DNA from: Planomicrobium sp. CPCC 101110
GTDB taxonomy: Bacteria; Bacillota; Bacilli; Bacillales_A; Planococcaceae
Length of the DNA: 64,000 nt
NCBI RefSeq assembly: GCF_007859395.1
Contig: NZ_VOHD01000003.1
Coordinates: 1,223,028 to 1,287,027 of the forward strand
Direction: 5' to 3'
In this document: positions 1 through 9,209 of the stretch, in pieces
Position numbering within the stretch: position 1 is the stretch's first letter
Layout: the number at the start of each line of letters is the position of its first letter
The notes under the pieces: generated by a model
The model's input: the letters and a program-made list of their open reading frames with translations, nothing else
Database searches by the model: none
Told to the model about the DNA's origin: nothing
Position numbers and translations under genes: made by a program

Positions 1-81
1 ATGTCGGACAAAGCTTCGTATATGAACGGAGAAATTGTGACGCTTGACGGAGGGCAATGGCTCAACAAATTTCCATTTTAG
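1..81 (+). CDS. fadH: 2,4-dienoyl-CoA reductase-like SDR, C-terminal end only
   Basis: Only the last 26 codons are inside the window, read in phase from base 1 and ending at TAG 79-81. The tail contains ASYMNGEIVTLDGGQWLN, the typical C-terminus of short-chain dehydrogenases (the GxxxxxDGG region that closes the fold). The GGQWLN ending is what I recall for the Bacillus YkuF/FadH dienoyl-CoA reductase of unsaturated fatty acid beta-oxidation. The next gene is darB, as in B. subtilis, which supports that identity. The catalytic YxxxK and the NAD-binding glycines lie upstream of the window, so the substrate is inferred from synteny. Confidence 0.6.
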   Translation: MSDKASYMNGEIVTLDGGQWLNKFPF

Positions 82-187
82 GGAAAGATAGCGCTAACAA
101 TTAAATAGTTTCAGTTTAGATGTTGTGTTATGATGAAGGCGAATCGATTTAATTTCTTTATCACGGGCAGCAGAAGGAGTAATGCAC

Positions 188-637
188 ATGATTTCATTAC
201 CGAGCAGAGATTTTCTTGAAACTCGAATTGAAGATTACATCATTTCGTCTGAAAAAGTTGCTCATGTTCAATTAGGCAATAGTGCTGAACATGCATTGCT
301 TGTATTAACGAAAACAGGCTATTCGGCAATTCCCGTTCTGGACTTGAAGTACCGGTTTTGCGGGTTGATCAATGCGCAGCGCATAACGGAATCAATTTTA
401 GGCATGAATCACATCGAATACGAGCGTTTATCGGAAATACGAGTTGAAGACATCATGCAGACGGATTTTCCATTGATAAAAATAAACGACCGCTTCCAGA
501 GGGCATTGGATTTGCTGATCAACCAGAACTTTCTTTGTGTAGTTGACGATGAAGGCATGTTTATGGGGATTTTGACGCGGCGTGTCATCTTAAAGCAATT
601 GAAAAAGCAAATTTATCAGTTAAGAACCAATCAATAA
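188..637 (+). CDS. darB: CBS-domain c-di-AMP receptor DarB (CbpB/YkuL)
   Basis: A 149-residue protein made almost entirely of a CBS-domain pair (about residues 15-75 and 80-140). The B. subtilis protein of this family and position, DarB, is a cytosolic c-di-AMP binding protein; the apo form is known to act on the (p)ppGpp synthetase Rel and on pyruvate carboxylase, which is also encoded in this window (40515-43955). Two in-frame ATGs exist at 182 and 188; the strong AGAAGGAG at 172-179 sits 8 nt from 188 but only 2 nt from 182, so 188 is chosen, giving MISLPSRDF. A hairpin terminator follows, so the gene is probably monocistronic. Confidence 0.85.
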   Translation: MISLPSRDFLETRIEDYIISSEKVAHVQLGNSAEHALLVLTKTGYSAIPVLDLKYRFCGLINAQRITESILGMNHIEYERLSEIRVEDIMQTDFPLIKINDRFQRALDLLINQNFLCVVDDEGMFMGILTRRVILKQLKKQIYQLRTNQ

Positions 638-647
638 AGGAAGAAGG

Positions 648-673
648 AAGGTCTCTTGAAAGAGGCCTTTTTT
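648..673 (+). terminator. Rho-independent terminator after darB
   Basis: A 9-bp stem pairs 648-656 with 661-669 (one G-T wobble) around a 4-nt loop and runs into six T residues. It lies 10 nt after the darB stop and immediately before the Shine-Dalgarno region of the transporter at 702. Confidence 0.75.
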
Positions 674-701
674 CTGTCGCCAGGAAGAAGGTACATAGCT
701 T

Positions 702-2180
702 ATGAAAAAAACGAACCGCCCCCTTGTGCTGGCTTCGGTGATGCTTGCCATGTTCATTGGGGCTGTGGAAGCTACTATCGTATCCACAGCTATGCCAAGC
801 ATTTCAGCGGATCTTGGAGGATTCTCCAAATACAGTTGGGTTTTTTCCGCATATCTTTTGATGAGCACAGTGACGGTTCTTTTATATGGGAAACTATCGG
901 ACATTTTTGGCCGGAAACCGATTTTCACAGTCGGCATTTTATTGTTTTTGGCCGGTTCTTTAATATGCGGTTTTGCAACATCCATAGAAGAACTTATTTT
1001 CTGCCGGCTTGTCCAAGGGATTGGGGCAGGGGCGGTCCTGCCTATCGCTACGACTATTGTCGGCGACATTTACTCGGCGGAAGAGCGGGCGAAAATCCAA
1101 GGCTACTTGTCGAGCGTATGGGGCATTTCCGCGGTGACCGGCCCCGCAATCGGCGGTGTGCTGGTCGCTACTATCGGATGGGAATACGTGTTTTGGGTGA
1201 ATATTCCGCTTGGTATTCTGGCTCTGCTTGGGGTCCTGCTATTTTTGGCTGAGCCTCCAAAACATCAAAAGCCATCGATTGATTATGCTGGGGCTGTGAT
1301 GTTGACGGTGTCGCTGACTTGCTTTCTTTACTGGCTCGTCGAAGGCGGAATCGGATTCAATTGGATTTCAGCGGAAACGCTTCTGCTATTAGGCGGCACT
1401 CTGGTCAGCGCAGCCTTATTTGTCCTCATTGAACGGAAAGCGGCAGATCCGATGATGCCTTTTGACATTTGGAAAAACAATGCGATTCTTTACGCCAATT
1501 TGGTATCTTTGGCGACTGGAATTATCGTCATCGGTGTCACGAGCTATTTGCCTGCTTATGTCACGGGAGTGATGGAGCAGCCCGCGGCGATTGCCGGATT
1601 TACATTGACGGCTATGTCGGTCGGCTGGCCGGTTGCCGCCTTTTTTTCAGGAAGGCTGCTTATCCGGATAGGTTATTTCCAGACGACACTCGCCGGCTGC
1701 ATTTTTCTTGTTATCGGAACATTGCTCTTTGTTTTTATGCGGCCGGAATTCGGTCCTTTTTGGGCAGCAATCTCCAGCTTTTGTGTCGGTGTAGGCATGG
1801 GGCTTACCAGCACAGCGTTCATCGTATCGATCCAAGCCGCAGTTTCCTACGAGCAGCGCGGAGCGGCGACGGCATCTTTCATGTTCATGAGGAATTTAGG
1901 GAGCACCATGGGGGTAGCGCTCCTTGGAAGCATTTTGAATTCATCGTTATTAAACTATTTCAATGAGCGGGGCGAAAGCATGACGGTCGATGCCATCAAT
2001 GGATTGTTGACAGAAAGAAGCCGGTCCAGTATTTCCGCTGAAATGTTGAATTTTCTGCAGGAAGGGCTGTCTTCGTCGCTGCACAATGTCTATGGCGTCA
2101 CCGCGTTGTTTGCGGTGGTCAGCTTCATGCTGATTTTCGGCTTGCCAAGAAAGAAAGGGGTAAAAGGCAATGGCGAATGA
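702..2180 (+). CDS. DHA2-family (EmrB/QacA-like) MFS efflux transporter
   Basis: A 492-residue integral membrane protein with about 14 predicted helices, the size and layout of proton-driven DHA2 drug exporters. Motif A is visible as GKLSDIFGRKP near residue 65, and the antiporter motif C as GPAIGGVLV near residue 148. The ribosome site AGGAAGAAGG lies upstream of ATG 702. The last 11 bases overlap the start of ccpC, so the two are very likely co-transcribed and perhaps translationally coupled. B. subtilis has no transporter at this place between darB and ccpC, so it looks like a lineage-specific insertion. The substrate cannot be read from the sequence. Confidence 0.85.
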   Translation: MKKTNRPLVLASVMLAMFIGAVEATIVSTAMPSISADLGGFSKYSWVFSAYLLMSTVTVLLYGKLSDIFGRKPIFTVGILLFLAGSLICGFATSIEELIFCRLVQGIGAGAVLPIATTIVGDIYSAEERAKIQGYLSSVWGISAVTGPAIGGVLVATIGWEYVFWVNIPLGILALLGVLLFLAEPPKHQKPSIDYAGAVMLTVSLTCFLYWLVEGGIGFNWISAETLLLLGGTLVSAALFVLIERKAADPMMPFDIWKNNAILYANLVSLATGIIVIGVTSYLPAYVTGVMEQPAAIAGFTLTAMSVGWPVAAFFSGRLLIRIGYFQTTLAGCIFLVIGTLLFVFMRPEFGPFWAAISSFCVGVGMGLTSTAFIVSIQAAVSYEQRGAATASFMFMRNLGSTMGVALLGSILNSSLLNYFNERGESMTVDAINGLLTERSRSSISAEMLNFLQEGLSSSLHNVYGVTALFAVVSFMLIFGLPRKKGVKGNGE

Positions 2181-3045
2181 AGAACTAATCATCAAAGTGC
2201 TTGCTGAAGAAGGGAATATGAGAAAAGCGGCTGAACGCCTCTTCCTTTCACAGCCGGCCCTTTCCCAACGGCTTCAATCGATAGAAAAAGAGTGGGGCGA
2301 ACAGTTGTTCATCCGTTCACAAAAAGGTTTGACACCGACGCCGGCAGGCGAACTGGTCATTGGCTATTCCAATGAAGTGCTGCAGCGGAAAGAAGAAGTG
2401 TTCGAAGTGCTCCATACCTTGACTTCAAAAGTTCATGGGACACTGAAAATCGCCTGTGCGACGATTATCGGGCAAAACTGGCTGCCTAAAGTGCTAAAGG
2501 ATTTTGTAACTCTTTATCCGGAAGCGAAAATCCAGCTTATAACGGGCTGGAGTTCAGAAATAGCGAGGGCGCTCTATGAAGGGGAAGCACATATTGGCAT
2601 TGTCCGTGGCCATACGGATTGGAAAGGCCCGAAAATCCATCTGTTCCGGGATATCCTTTATCTGGTTGATAAGGAAATCGATTCTCTGGACCAAGTGATG
2701 GAAACGGAGCGGCCATTCATCCAATTCAAAAGCGACTCCAATTATTACGAAGAAATCCAACAATGGTGGCAAAAACATTTTGCCTCCAATCCGAAGCGCC
2801 AGATTACGGTCGACCAGATTGAAACGTGCAAACAGATGGCTGTCAACGGAATCGGATATGCCATCTTGCCTTCAATAACGTTGAACGGAACCGAAGACGT
2901 CCACACAGTGCCGCTTTCCAACAATGCAGAAGACCTGGAATTGACGCGGGACACGTGGTTGATCGGGTATGAATCTGCCTTCCAATTGCGGCAAGTAGAG
3001 GCTTTTGTCGATGTTGTAAAAAAACACGCCGCTTTATTCGAGTGA
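2170..3045 (+). CDS. ccpC: LysR-family regulator CcpC of citrate metabolism
   Basis: A 291-residue LysR-type regulator. The N-terminal winged helix-turn-helix (residues 1-60) contains [20 protein letters not shown]; the rest is the two-lobed effector domain. Stretches such as [29 protein letters not shown] and GIGYAILPS match the CcpC protein of B. subtilis as I recall it, the citrate-responsive repressor of citZ and citB. Its place between darB and dapH agrees. The first residues ([11 protein letters not shown]) are shorter than in B. subtilis, and the start lies inside the transporter gene with AAAGGGG at 2154-2160 as ribosome site. An alternative is a paralogue that controls the overlapping efflux gene, but the similarity favours CcpC. 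Confidence 0.8.
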   Translation: MANEELIIKVLAEEGNMRKAAERLFLSQPALSQRLQSIEKEWGEQLFIRSQKGLTPTPAGELVIGYSNEVLQRKEEVFEVLHTLTSKVHGTLKIACATIIGQNWLPKVLKDFVTLYPEAKIQLITGWSSEIARALYEGEAHIGIVRGHTDWKGPKIHLFRDILYLVDKEIDSLDQVMETERPFIQFKSDSNYYEEIQQWWQKHFASNPKRQITVDQIETCKQMAVNGIGYAILPSITLNGTEDVHTVPLSNNAEDLELTRDTWLIGYESAFQLRQVEAFVDVVKKHAALFE

Positions 3046-3110
3046 AGTGGGTGAATTTTTATTCAGAATCCGATATAATTGATTCATTACTTATAGAAAG
3101 AGGTTTGATG

Positions 3111-3824
3111 ATGAAACAAATGGATGCAAATGAAATTATCTCGTACATACAAAATGCTAAAAAGACGACACCTGTAAAAGTTTATATTAAAGGCGAAAAT
3201 GTGGCTTCACTTGATTTCGGAGCTGCTGCAAAAGTTTTCGGCGAGAGCAGCAGTGCAACAGTATTTGGTGAATGGTCTGAAATCCAGCCAGTCCTGGAAG
3301 CAAATTCATCGGCCATCGAAGATTATGTTGTGGAAAACGACCGCAGAAACTCAGCAATTCCGCTGCTTGATATGAAAAATATTAACAGCCGCATCGAACC
3401 AGGCGCTTTTATCCGTGAAAATGTTGAAATCGGGAACAACTGCGTTATCATGATGGGTGCAGTCATCAATATCGGAGCGGTCATCGGAGACGGCACAATG
3501 ATCGACATGGGCGTTGTCCTTGGGGGCCGCGCAACTGTCGGGAAAAACTGCCATATCGGAGCAGGTGCTGTCTTGGCTGGCGTAATTGAACCGGCTTCAG
3601 CCACACCAGTTATTGTTGAGGATGATGTCATGATCGGCGCAAATGCGGTAGTCCTTGAAGGCATCCGCATTGGTAAAGGCGCGGTTGTTGCAGCTGGAGC
3701 AGTTGTTATCGAAGATGTTCCTGAAAACTCGGTAGTCGGTGGAACTCCTGCACGCGTTTTAAAATTGATGGATGAAAAAACTCGCTCGAAAACAGAAATC
3801 AAACACGAACTAAGACAGCTTTAA
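3111..3824 (+). CDS. dapH: Tetrahydrodipicolinate N-acetyltransferase
   Basis: Catalyses acetyl transfer from acetyl-CoA to tetrahydrodipicolinate, the committed step of the acetylase branch of diaminopimelate/lysine synthesis in the cytosol. The 237-residue protein has an N-terminal DapH domain (1-85) and a left-handed beta-helix of hexapeptide repeats (about 90-220; for example [25 protein letters not shown]). Of the ATGs at 3108 and 3111, 3111 gives the better spacing (7 nt) from AAAGAGG at 3097-3103 and the family length. A TATAAT at 3074-3079 with a weak GTGAAT 17 nt upstream may be its own promoter. The product feeds DapL directly downstream. Confidence 0.93.
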   Translation: MKQMDANEIISYIQNAKKTTPVKVYIKGENVASLDFGAAAKVFGESSSATVFGEWSEIQPVLEANSSAIEDYVVENDRRNSAIPLLDMKNINSRIEPGAFIRENVEIGNNCVIMMGAVINIGAVIGDGTMIDMGVVLGGRATVGKNCHIGAGAVLAGVIEPASATPVIVEDDVMIGANAVVLEGIRIGKGAVVAAGAVVIEDVPENSVVGGTPARVLKLMDEKTRSKTEIKHELRQL

Positions 3825-3836
3825 TAGGTGTCTGCC

Positions 3837-4952
3837 ATGGATTTAGTGAAAATCAGAAGAGACTTGCACGAAATTCCGGAAATCGGCTTCCAGGAAATCA
3901 AAACCCAAAGCTACCTGCTTGAGCGCATCTCTTCGCTGCCGCAAGAACGGCTTGAAGTTGCCCTGTGGAGAACGGGGATAGCGGTGAAGGTTGCAGGATC
4001 GAATCCGGCAAAAACCATCGCATGGCGGACGGATATAGACGGCTTGCCGATTACTGAAGAAACGGGTCTGCCGTTCAGTTCAGCGCATCCAGGCTTTATG
4101 CATGCCTGCGGACATGACATCCATATGGCGACGGCGCTTGGTCTTTTGGGAAAATTGATTGAAGAACCCCTTGAAGACGACGCGGTGGTACTGTTTCAGC
4201 CAGCCGAAGAAGGCCCGGGCGGCGCATTGCCGTTATTGGAATGGCTAAAAACCGAAAAGCAAGATTTTATGCCGGACCTGATTTGCGCACTGCATGTGGC
4301 GCCGGAATATCCGGTCGGGACGGTTGCGACAAAACCGGGCTTGCTGTTTGCCAATACGTCGGAGCTGTTTATCGATTTGCACGGCAAGGGCGGGCACGCA
4401 GCTTATCCGCATTTAACGGAAGACATGGCAGTTGCGGCCGCCTCCCTGCTGATGCAGCTGCAGACAATCGTCAGCCGGAATATCAATCCGATGGACAGCG
4501 CGGTATTGACGGTCGGCAAGCTAAGCGCCGGTACAGTGCAGAACATCATTGCTGAACATGCAAGGCTGGAAGGAACAATCCGGACATTGAACAACGAGTC
4601 AATGGCAAAGGTTAAAAAGCGCATCGAGGCAATTTGCCGGGCGGTTGAAGAGGCATACAACTGCAAAGTATCCATCGATTACGGCTCCAGCTATCTAGAG
4701 GTCGATAACGATCCAGAGCTTGCCGAAGGATTCTTGGAGTTTGCAGGAACGTTTAGCGGCATCACGGCAATAAGAAGCGAAGCAGCTATGACTGGCGAAG
4801 ATTTCGGCTATTTTACAGCTGAGATCCCAGGCCTGATGTTTTGGGCCGGTGTCGATTCCGAGTTCGGCCTTCACCATTCAAAGCTTAGCCCTGATGAAGC
4901 GATTCTTGGCATCATGCCGACACTCATCCACCAATTTTTTAAATCTCTATAA
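3837..4952 (+). CDS. dapL: N-acetyldiaminopimelate deacetylase
   Basis: M20-family amidohydrolase that removes acetate from N-acetyl-LL-diaminopimelate. The 371-residue protein shows the metal-binding motifs HACGHD (about residues 87-92) and PAEEGPGG (about 122-129), plus TGEDFGY near the C-terminus. A GTG at 3828 is also in frame, but AGGTG at 3826-3830 is 6 nt from ATG 3837 and makes a proper ribosome site, so I take 3837. It follows dapH by 12 nt and the two form an operon that ends at the hairpin 4957-4996. In B. subtilis the pair (ykuQ, ykuR) is likewise adjacent. Confidence 0.92.
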   Translation: MDLVKIRRDLHEIPEIGFQEIKTQSYLLERISSLPQERLEVALWRTGIAVKVAGSNPAKTIAWRTDIDGLPITEETGLPFSSAHPGFMHACGHDIHMATALGLLGKLIEEPLEDDAVVLFQPAEEGPGGALPLLEWLKTEKQDFMPDLICALHVAPEYPVGTVATKPGLLFANTSELFIDLHGKGGHAAYPHLTEDMAVAAASLLMQLQTIVSRNINPMDSAVLTVGKLSAGTVQNIIAEHARLEGTIRTLNNESMAKVKKRIEAICRAVEEAYNCKVSIDYGSSYLEVDNDPELAEGFLEFAGTFSGITAIRSEAAMTGEDFGYFTAEIPGLMFWAGVDSEFGLHHSKLSPDEAILGIMPTLIHQFFKSL

Positions 4953-4956
4953 CAAG

Positions 4957-4996
4957 TAGGCTGTCGAGAACCCATTCCCGGCAGCCTATTTTTTTC
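4957..4996 (+). terminator. Terminator of dapH-dapL
   Basis: A 10-bp stem (4957-4966 with 4979-4988, one G-T pair) closes a 12-nt loop and is followed by a run of seven T from 4989. Confidence 0.8.
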
Positions 4997-5008
4997 TGTG
5001 AAGAAGGA

Positions 5009-5037
5009 ACTAATTATCATGTGCAACGTACTAATTA
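5009..5037 (+). promoter_or_regulatory. Direct repeat, possible operator of the 5066-16809 operon
   Basis: The octamer ACTAATTA occurs at 5009-5016 and again at 5030-5037, exactly 21 bp apart (two helical turns), just before the Shine-Dalgarno sequence of the first gene of a long operon. Each copy holds the palindrome TAATTA. I could not assign a convincing sigma-A -10/-35 pair, so the role as an operator is a guess from position and spacing. Confidence 0.35.
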
Positions 5038-5065
5038 GAAGAGAGCAGAAAAAGGGGGATTCATT

Positions 5066-7426
5066 ATGCAGAAACGTTTGTTGGCCATACTGGCAAGCGC
5101 TTTTTTAACTGGATTATTTTTGTTGCCGCAAACATCATTTGCAGCTCCGGACATAACCGTCGATGCAAGTGCCGGCCTTCAAAATAAAGTGAAATACGAG
5201 GAAGGGTTGCCGCTCCAGTTTACGTTGACGAACAATGGAACGGCATTTTCCGGCGACCTTGTTTTCAGCTATTCAGAAAGCTACTCTGTGGGCACTGGAG
5301 TAGCTGTGCCGATAGAACTAGCTGGCGGTGAAACCAAAACTGTGCAGGTTGCCTCATCCGGTTTGTCCGATATGTCTTATATGGCCGGCACATCCGCCCA
5401 GAACATATTTTTGTTTGAAGGCGGATGGGAGGAAGGGGAATCCATTAAGTTCAATGGATCTAAAACGTTAAAACCTGCCTACTTTCCTCCTGCTTCATTG
5501 TTTATAGCCAGTCTGACTTCCAATTCCGATCGCCTTCAGCAGCTTAAGGAAGTGTCTGCCGGCAATAGCGAAGGAACACAAGTTTTTCATCTTAACCAGA
5601 TGAACCAATTCACACTGCCTACAGAAGCGATGGCGTGGGAAGTTATCGATTATTTAATAATTGATGAGTTTGCGTATAGCGACTTGCCGTCTGCCGTCCA
5701 ACAGGCTGTTGTTCAGTGGATGCAGCAAGGCGGCCATATAGTCGTTGGTTCAACAGGGAACCTTGCCGCTGAACTAGGCAACTTGAGTGAATTTTTGCCG
5801 TTAGATTTAGGCGGGTCCATACAAGTGTCTGCCCCGGGAATGGAGCAGCAGGTGCCGGCATTTGAAGCGACAGCGAAAGACGGAGCCGAAATTCTTCTGG
5901 AAGACAATGGACAGGTGCTTGCTGCAAGCCGGAAAATCGGATCCGGAACCTTGACGCAAACCAGTTTTTCATTGGGGGATGAAGTTGTTTCATCCCAGAA
6001 AGGGTATCCTAAACTTATCAGCAGCTTTCTGCAAAATAACAGCAGTCCTAATCCAAACATCCAAGGAGAGCCGTTGACGGACAGGATGGCCTACCAAGTC
6101 GGGGACGTCAACGAATTGTTTGAGAGTTTTGCCGTATCTAAAACGTTGATCATGGGCATCATCATTCTTTATATTGTCCTGATCATTCCGGTTCTTTACG
6201 TGATTTTGAAAAGGAGGGACAAGCGCGAATACGCTTGGTTCATCATTCCGGCAGCAGCCATTCTAACCTCCATTGGGCTTTTTGCTCTTGGCGCGAAGGA
6301 CCGCATTGGAAATGCCCAAATACAGCAGACCGGTTTTTTTGAAGTGGACGCGAACAAAGGCTTAAGCGGTTATTACGTCAATTCTTTGCTGTCGAACTCG
6401 GGCGGTGATTATCAGTTTACGGCTCCTTCTTCTACAACAATGAGCTACCGTCTGAAGTCGCAAATGACGGAGGAAGAGCCACATCAAGCTGCGATATTGG
6501 AACGGCAGGCTGCCGGCAGCACAATGACATTGCGTGACATGCGATATTGGTCTGTAGCATCGATAATGGGTGAATCTTATATTGAAAATACTGGGAATTT
6601 TGATGTCCGGCTGAACGTGGCCAATCGGACAATAGCAGGGACCATCACGAATAACTTTCCATTTACAGTAGAAGATGTCTCAGTTTGGACAGGAACCCGC
6701 TTACTGTCGCTGGGCAACATGAATCCAGGACAGGAACTTCAAGTCGAGGAAACCATCAGCTCTGATATTTTGGCGCCTGCGTCATCCATCGGCCAGTCTT
6801 TTGGTTATCAGCCGATTGCCGATGCGAAAGCCTTAGCCCAGGCAAGACGCCAGTCGCTCGTGACGATTTCATATGATGAACTTGAAAAAAGCGGAACATC
6901 TCCCTACATCATCGGCTATACAAAAGACGCCATTGTGCCAATTTCGCTGGAGGAGCAGCGGGCTTCGGTTTCTTCACTTCACTTGATTGCGCAAAGTTTC
7001 AAGCCTGAAACGGCATTGAGCGGGAATATCACCTTGGATCCGGAAACGTTCAATATGGAAGTGAAAAGTGTGAACCAGCAGGCTTACTTCGAAAATGTTT
7101 CAAATGATCCCTTCTACTATTATTTTGATGATGGCGACTACGAAATCACGTATCAAGTGATTGATGCGATTGATTTAAAGCAAGCGCGATGGGAAGAACT
7201 TGGCATCAGCATGTCAACGCCAGGCCCTAAAATTTCCATTTATAACGAAAAGACAAACGGCTATGAAGAAATTTCAGGAACGCGCCAAACATTCGATAAA
7301 CAAGTGGAACAATATATTTCACCAGAAGGCACCATCAAGTTTTCTTTAGAAATGAGGGCCGGCGCTTCAGGGATGCCAGAAGCCACCTTGCCGAAACTGA
7401 AGCTGAAAGGAGTGGTAGCGCCATGA
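5066..7426 (+). CDS. Exported two-TM protein with amidotransferase-like domain, first gene of the MoxR/VWA operon
   Basis: A 786-residue protein that I do not recognise by name. It begins with a signal peptide (MQKRLLAILASAF... to SFAAP, residues 1-28). The extracellular part contains a segment near residues 190-245 (IDYLIIDEF, QQGGHIVVGSTG) that resembles the class I glutamine-amidotransferase-like fold seen in this type of cluster. Two membrane helices follow at about 359-380 and 389-409, joined by the basic loop KRRDKREY, so the C-terminal half (about 375 residues) should again lie outside. Ribosome site AAAGGGGG at 5051-5058. It overlaps the ABC ATPase start by 4 nt (ATGA), so the two are coupled. 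The role in an envelope complex is inferred from context only. Confidence 0.75.
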   Translation: MQKRLLAILASAFLTGLFLLPQTSFAAPDITVDASAGLQNKVKYEEGLPLQFTLTNNGTAFSGDLVFSYSESYSVGTGVAVPIELAGGETKTVQVASSGLSDMSYMAGTSAQNIFLFEGGWEEGESIKFNGSKTLKPAYFPPASLFIASLTSNSDRLQQLKEVSAGNSEGTQVFHLNQMNQFTLPTEAMAWEVIDYLIIDEFAYSDLPSAVQQAVVQWMQQGGHIVVGSTGNLAAELGNLSEFLPLDLGGSIQVSAPGMEQQVPAFEATAKDGAEILLEDNGQVLAASRKIGSGTLTQTSFSLGDEVVSSQKGYPKLISSFLQNNSSPNPNIQGEPLTDRMAYQVGDVNELFESFAVSKTLIMGIIILYIVLIIPVLYVILKRRDKREYAWFIIPAAAILTSIGLFALGAKDRIGNAQIQQTGFFEVDANKGLSGYYVNSLLSNSGGDYQFTAPSSTTMSYRLKSQMTEEEPHQAAILERQAAGSTMTLRDMRYWSVASIMGESYIENTGNFDVRLNVANRTIAGTITNNFPFTVEDVSVWTGTRLLSLGNMNPGQELQVEETISSDILAPASSIGQSFGYQPIADAKALAQARRQSLVTISYDELEKSGTSPYIIGYTKDAIVPISLEEQRASVSSLHLIAQSFKPETALSGNITLDPETFNMEVKSVNQQAYFENVSNDPFYYYFDDGDYEITYQVIDAIDLKQARWEELGISMSTPGPKISIYNEKTNGYEEISGTRQTFDKQVEQYISPEGTIKFSLEMRAGASGMPEATLPKLKLKGVVAP

Positions 7427-8358
7427 TTGAAACGGTAGGATTGACAAAAAAATACGGCTCCTTCTACGCGTTAAAAGACTTGAATCTGACAGTGGAAGAC
7501 GGAACGGTTTTCGGGTTTGTGGGAGCTAACGGTGCCGGAAAATCGACTACATTCTCCATTTTGGCTACACTTCTTCAGCCGACTGCCGGCGATGCTTTTG
7601 TCAATGGATTAAGCGTCACTAAACATGCGCATGAAGTAAGAAAGCAAATTGGCTATATGCCGGATTTTTTTGGGGTGTACGATCAGCTGAAAGCGGATGA
7701 GTACCTGGATTTTTACGGAGCCAGCTATGGCTTGAAGCCAAAAGAACGTGAAGCGCTCATTCCGAAATTGCTGGAACTGGTCAACTTGGAGCATAAACGC
7801 TATGAGTATGTTGATTTGCTGTCGCGCGGTATGAAACAGCGGCTCTGTCTTGCTCGATCGTTGATACATGATCCGAAAATCCTCATTTTGGATGAGCCGG
7901 CATCCGGGTTGGATCCGAGGGCAAGGGTGGAAATGAGGGATATTTTAAAAGAATTGAAAGCAATGGGCAAGACCATCCTAATATCATCCCATATCTTGCC
8001 GGAACTTGCGGAAATGTGCGACAGCATTGGCGTGATCGACTCAGGGGAACTGATAGCCCAAGGTTCGGTTGCCGATATCCAGGCGCAGCTTCAAAGCGAG
8101 AAAGTGATGCGTGTGAAGGTAGCGGGATCGTCAAAAGAGGCGGTGCTGTTTTTCGAAAACGATCCGTATGTTTCGAGAATCATTGAATCGCCCGAAAAAC
8201 AGCTTGTTCAGTTTCTGTATAGGGGATCAGAAGAAGACCAGCTGAAACTATTGCAAAAAGCTGTTTCCATGCAATTGCCGATTTTATCTTTTTCGGAGGA
8301 AGAAACCGATTTGGAAGATGTCTTTATGGCGATCACGAAAGGGGCAGATGTGGAATGA
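7423..8358 (+). CDS. ABC transporter ATP-binding protein (ABC-2 type)
   Basis: A 311-residue ABC ATPase. Walker A is GANGAGKST (residues 34-42), the signature is LSRGMKQRL, Walker B is ILILDEPASGLDP and the switch histidine is in ISSHILPE. The C-terminal 80 residues form the extension usual in ABC-2 exporters and gliding-type or bacitracin-type systems. The gene overlaps both neighbours by 4 nt, so ATPase and permease are made together. The substrate is unknown. Because the downstream genes encode MoxR and VWA proteins, the transporter may act on, or be assembled by, those proteins; this is inference. Confidence 0.9.
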   Translation: MIETVGLTKKYGSFYALKDLNLTVEDGTVFGFVGANGAGKSTTFSILATLLQPTAGDAFVNGLSVTKHAHEVRKQIGYMPDFFGVYDQLKADEYLDFYGASYGLKPKEREALIPKLLELVNLEHKRYEYVDLLSRGMKQRLCLARSLIHDPKILILDEPASGLDPRARVEMRDILKELKAMGKTILISSHILPELAEMCDSIGVIDSGELIAQGSVADIQAQLQSEKVMRVKVAGSSKEAVLFFENDPYVSRIIESPEKQLVQFLYRGSEEDQLKLLQKAVSMQLPILSFSEEETDLEDVFMAITKGADVE

Positions 8359-9197
8359 GAACGCTCCTGGCTAATCCGGTGCTGATCAAAGAAATCAAAT
8401 TGCGTTTCCGCAATTTGAAGAGTTTCACGGGAATTTTGTTTTATTTGATTGCAATGAGCATTTTTGTGTTTGGCTTTATTCTGTTGACCACTTCCTTTAG
8501 CGGAAGCGGTTATTTCCGTCCGGATGAAAGTTTTATGCTGTTCAGCATGATGACTTATATCCAATTGGGGTTAATCCTCTTTATTACGCCTGCTTTGACG
8601 GCGGGAACAATCAGTACAGAGAGGGAAAAACAGACTTTGAATATTTTGCTGACAACATCACAAACTTCCTTCCAGATCATTTTTGGGAAAATGACGTCTT
8701 CTGTCGCCTTCCTATTACTGATGATTGTTTCCGGACTTCCAATTTACAGCTTGGTGTTCTTATATGGAGGGGTGTCGCCGACCCAGCTTTTCGTCATTTT
8801 CCTGTTTTACTTTTTGACATTATTGACGATTGGCAGTATAGGGGTGATGTTTTCGACCCTTATTCGGAAAACGATTGTCGCCATTATTGCCACGTATGGT
8901 GCCATGATTTTTCTTGTCGCGGTTACAGGCTTTTTCATGATTATTTCGATGCAAATTTCACAAATGGGCATGAGCGCCGCAAGCTTTTCGCCATTCACGC
9001 ATTTTTGGGCCAGCATCAATCCTGCGGTAGTAATGTTCACCTTGCTGCAGCCGATGTATGCCGAAGAACTCCAAACGATGACTCTTGTCCCTTTGCCGCT
9101 ATGGGTCGGGTATTTGTTGTTTTATGCGGGCTTAGGTGCAGGTGCTCTCTTTATCGCAGTCAACCGGCTGCGCGTGAATATGACTAAATACAAATAA
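8355..9197 (+). CDS. ABC-2 type permease
   Basis: A 280-residue membrane protein with six predicted helices. The N-terminal cytosolic stretch LANPVLIKEIKLRFRNLKS and the loop TAGTISTEREKQTLNILLTT (residues 80-100) are the usual ABC-2 permease signatures that dock on the ATPase. It starts inside the last codons of the ATPase gene. A single permease gene is present, so the transporter would be a homodimer or would use the two-TM protein encoded at 5066 as partner. The substrate is unknown. Confidence 0.85.
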   Translation: MRTLLANPVLIKEIKLRFRNLKSFTGILFYLIAMSIFVFGFILLTTSFSGSGYFRPDESFMLFSMMTYIQLGLILFITPALTAGTISTEREKQTLNILLTTSQTSFQIIFGKMTSSVAFLLLMIVSGLPIYSLVFLYGGVSPTQLFVIFLFYFLTLLTIGSIGVMFSTLIRKTIVAIIATYGAMIFLVAVTGFFMIISMQISQMGMSAASFSPFTHFWASINPAVVMFTLLQPMYAEELQTMTLVPLPLWVGYLLFYAGLGAGALFIAVNRLRVNMTKYK

Positions 9198-9209
9198 GGA
9201 GGAAAAGTT

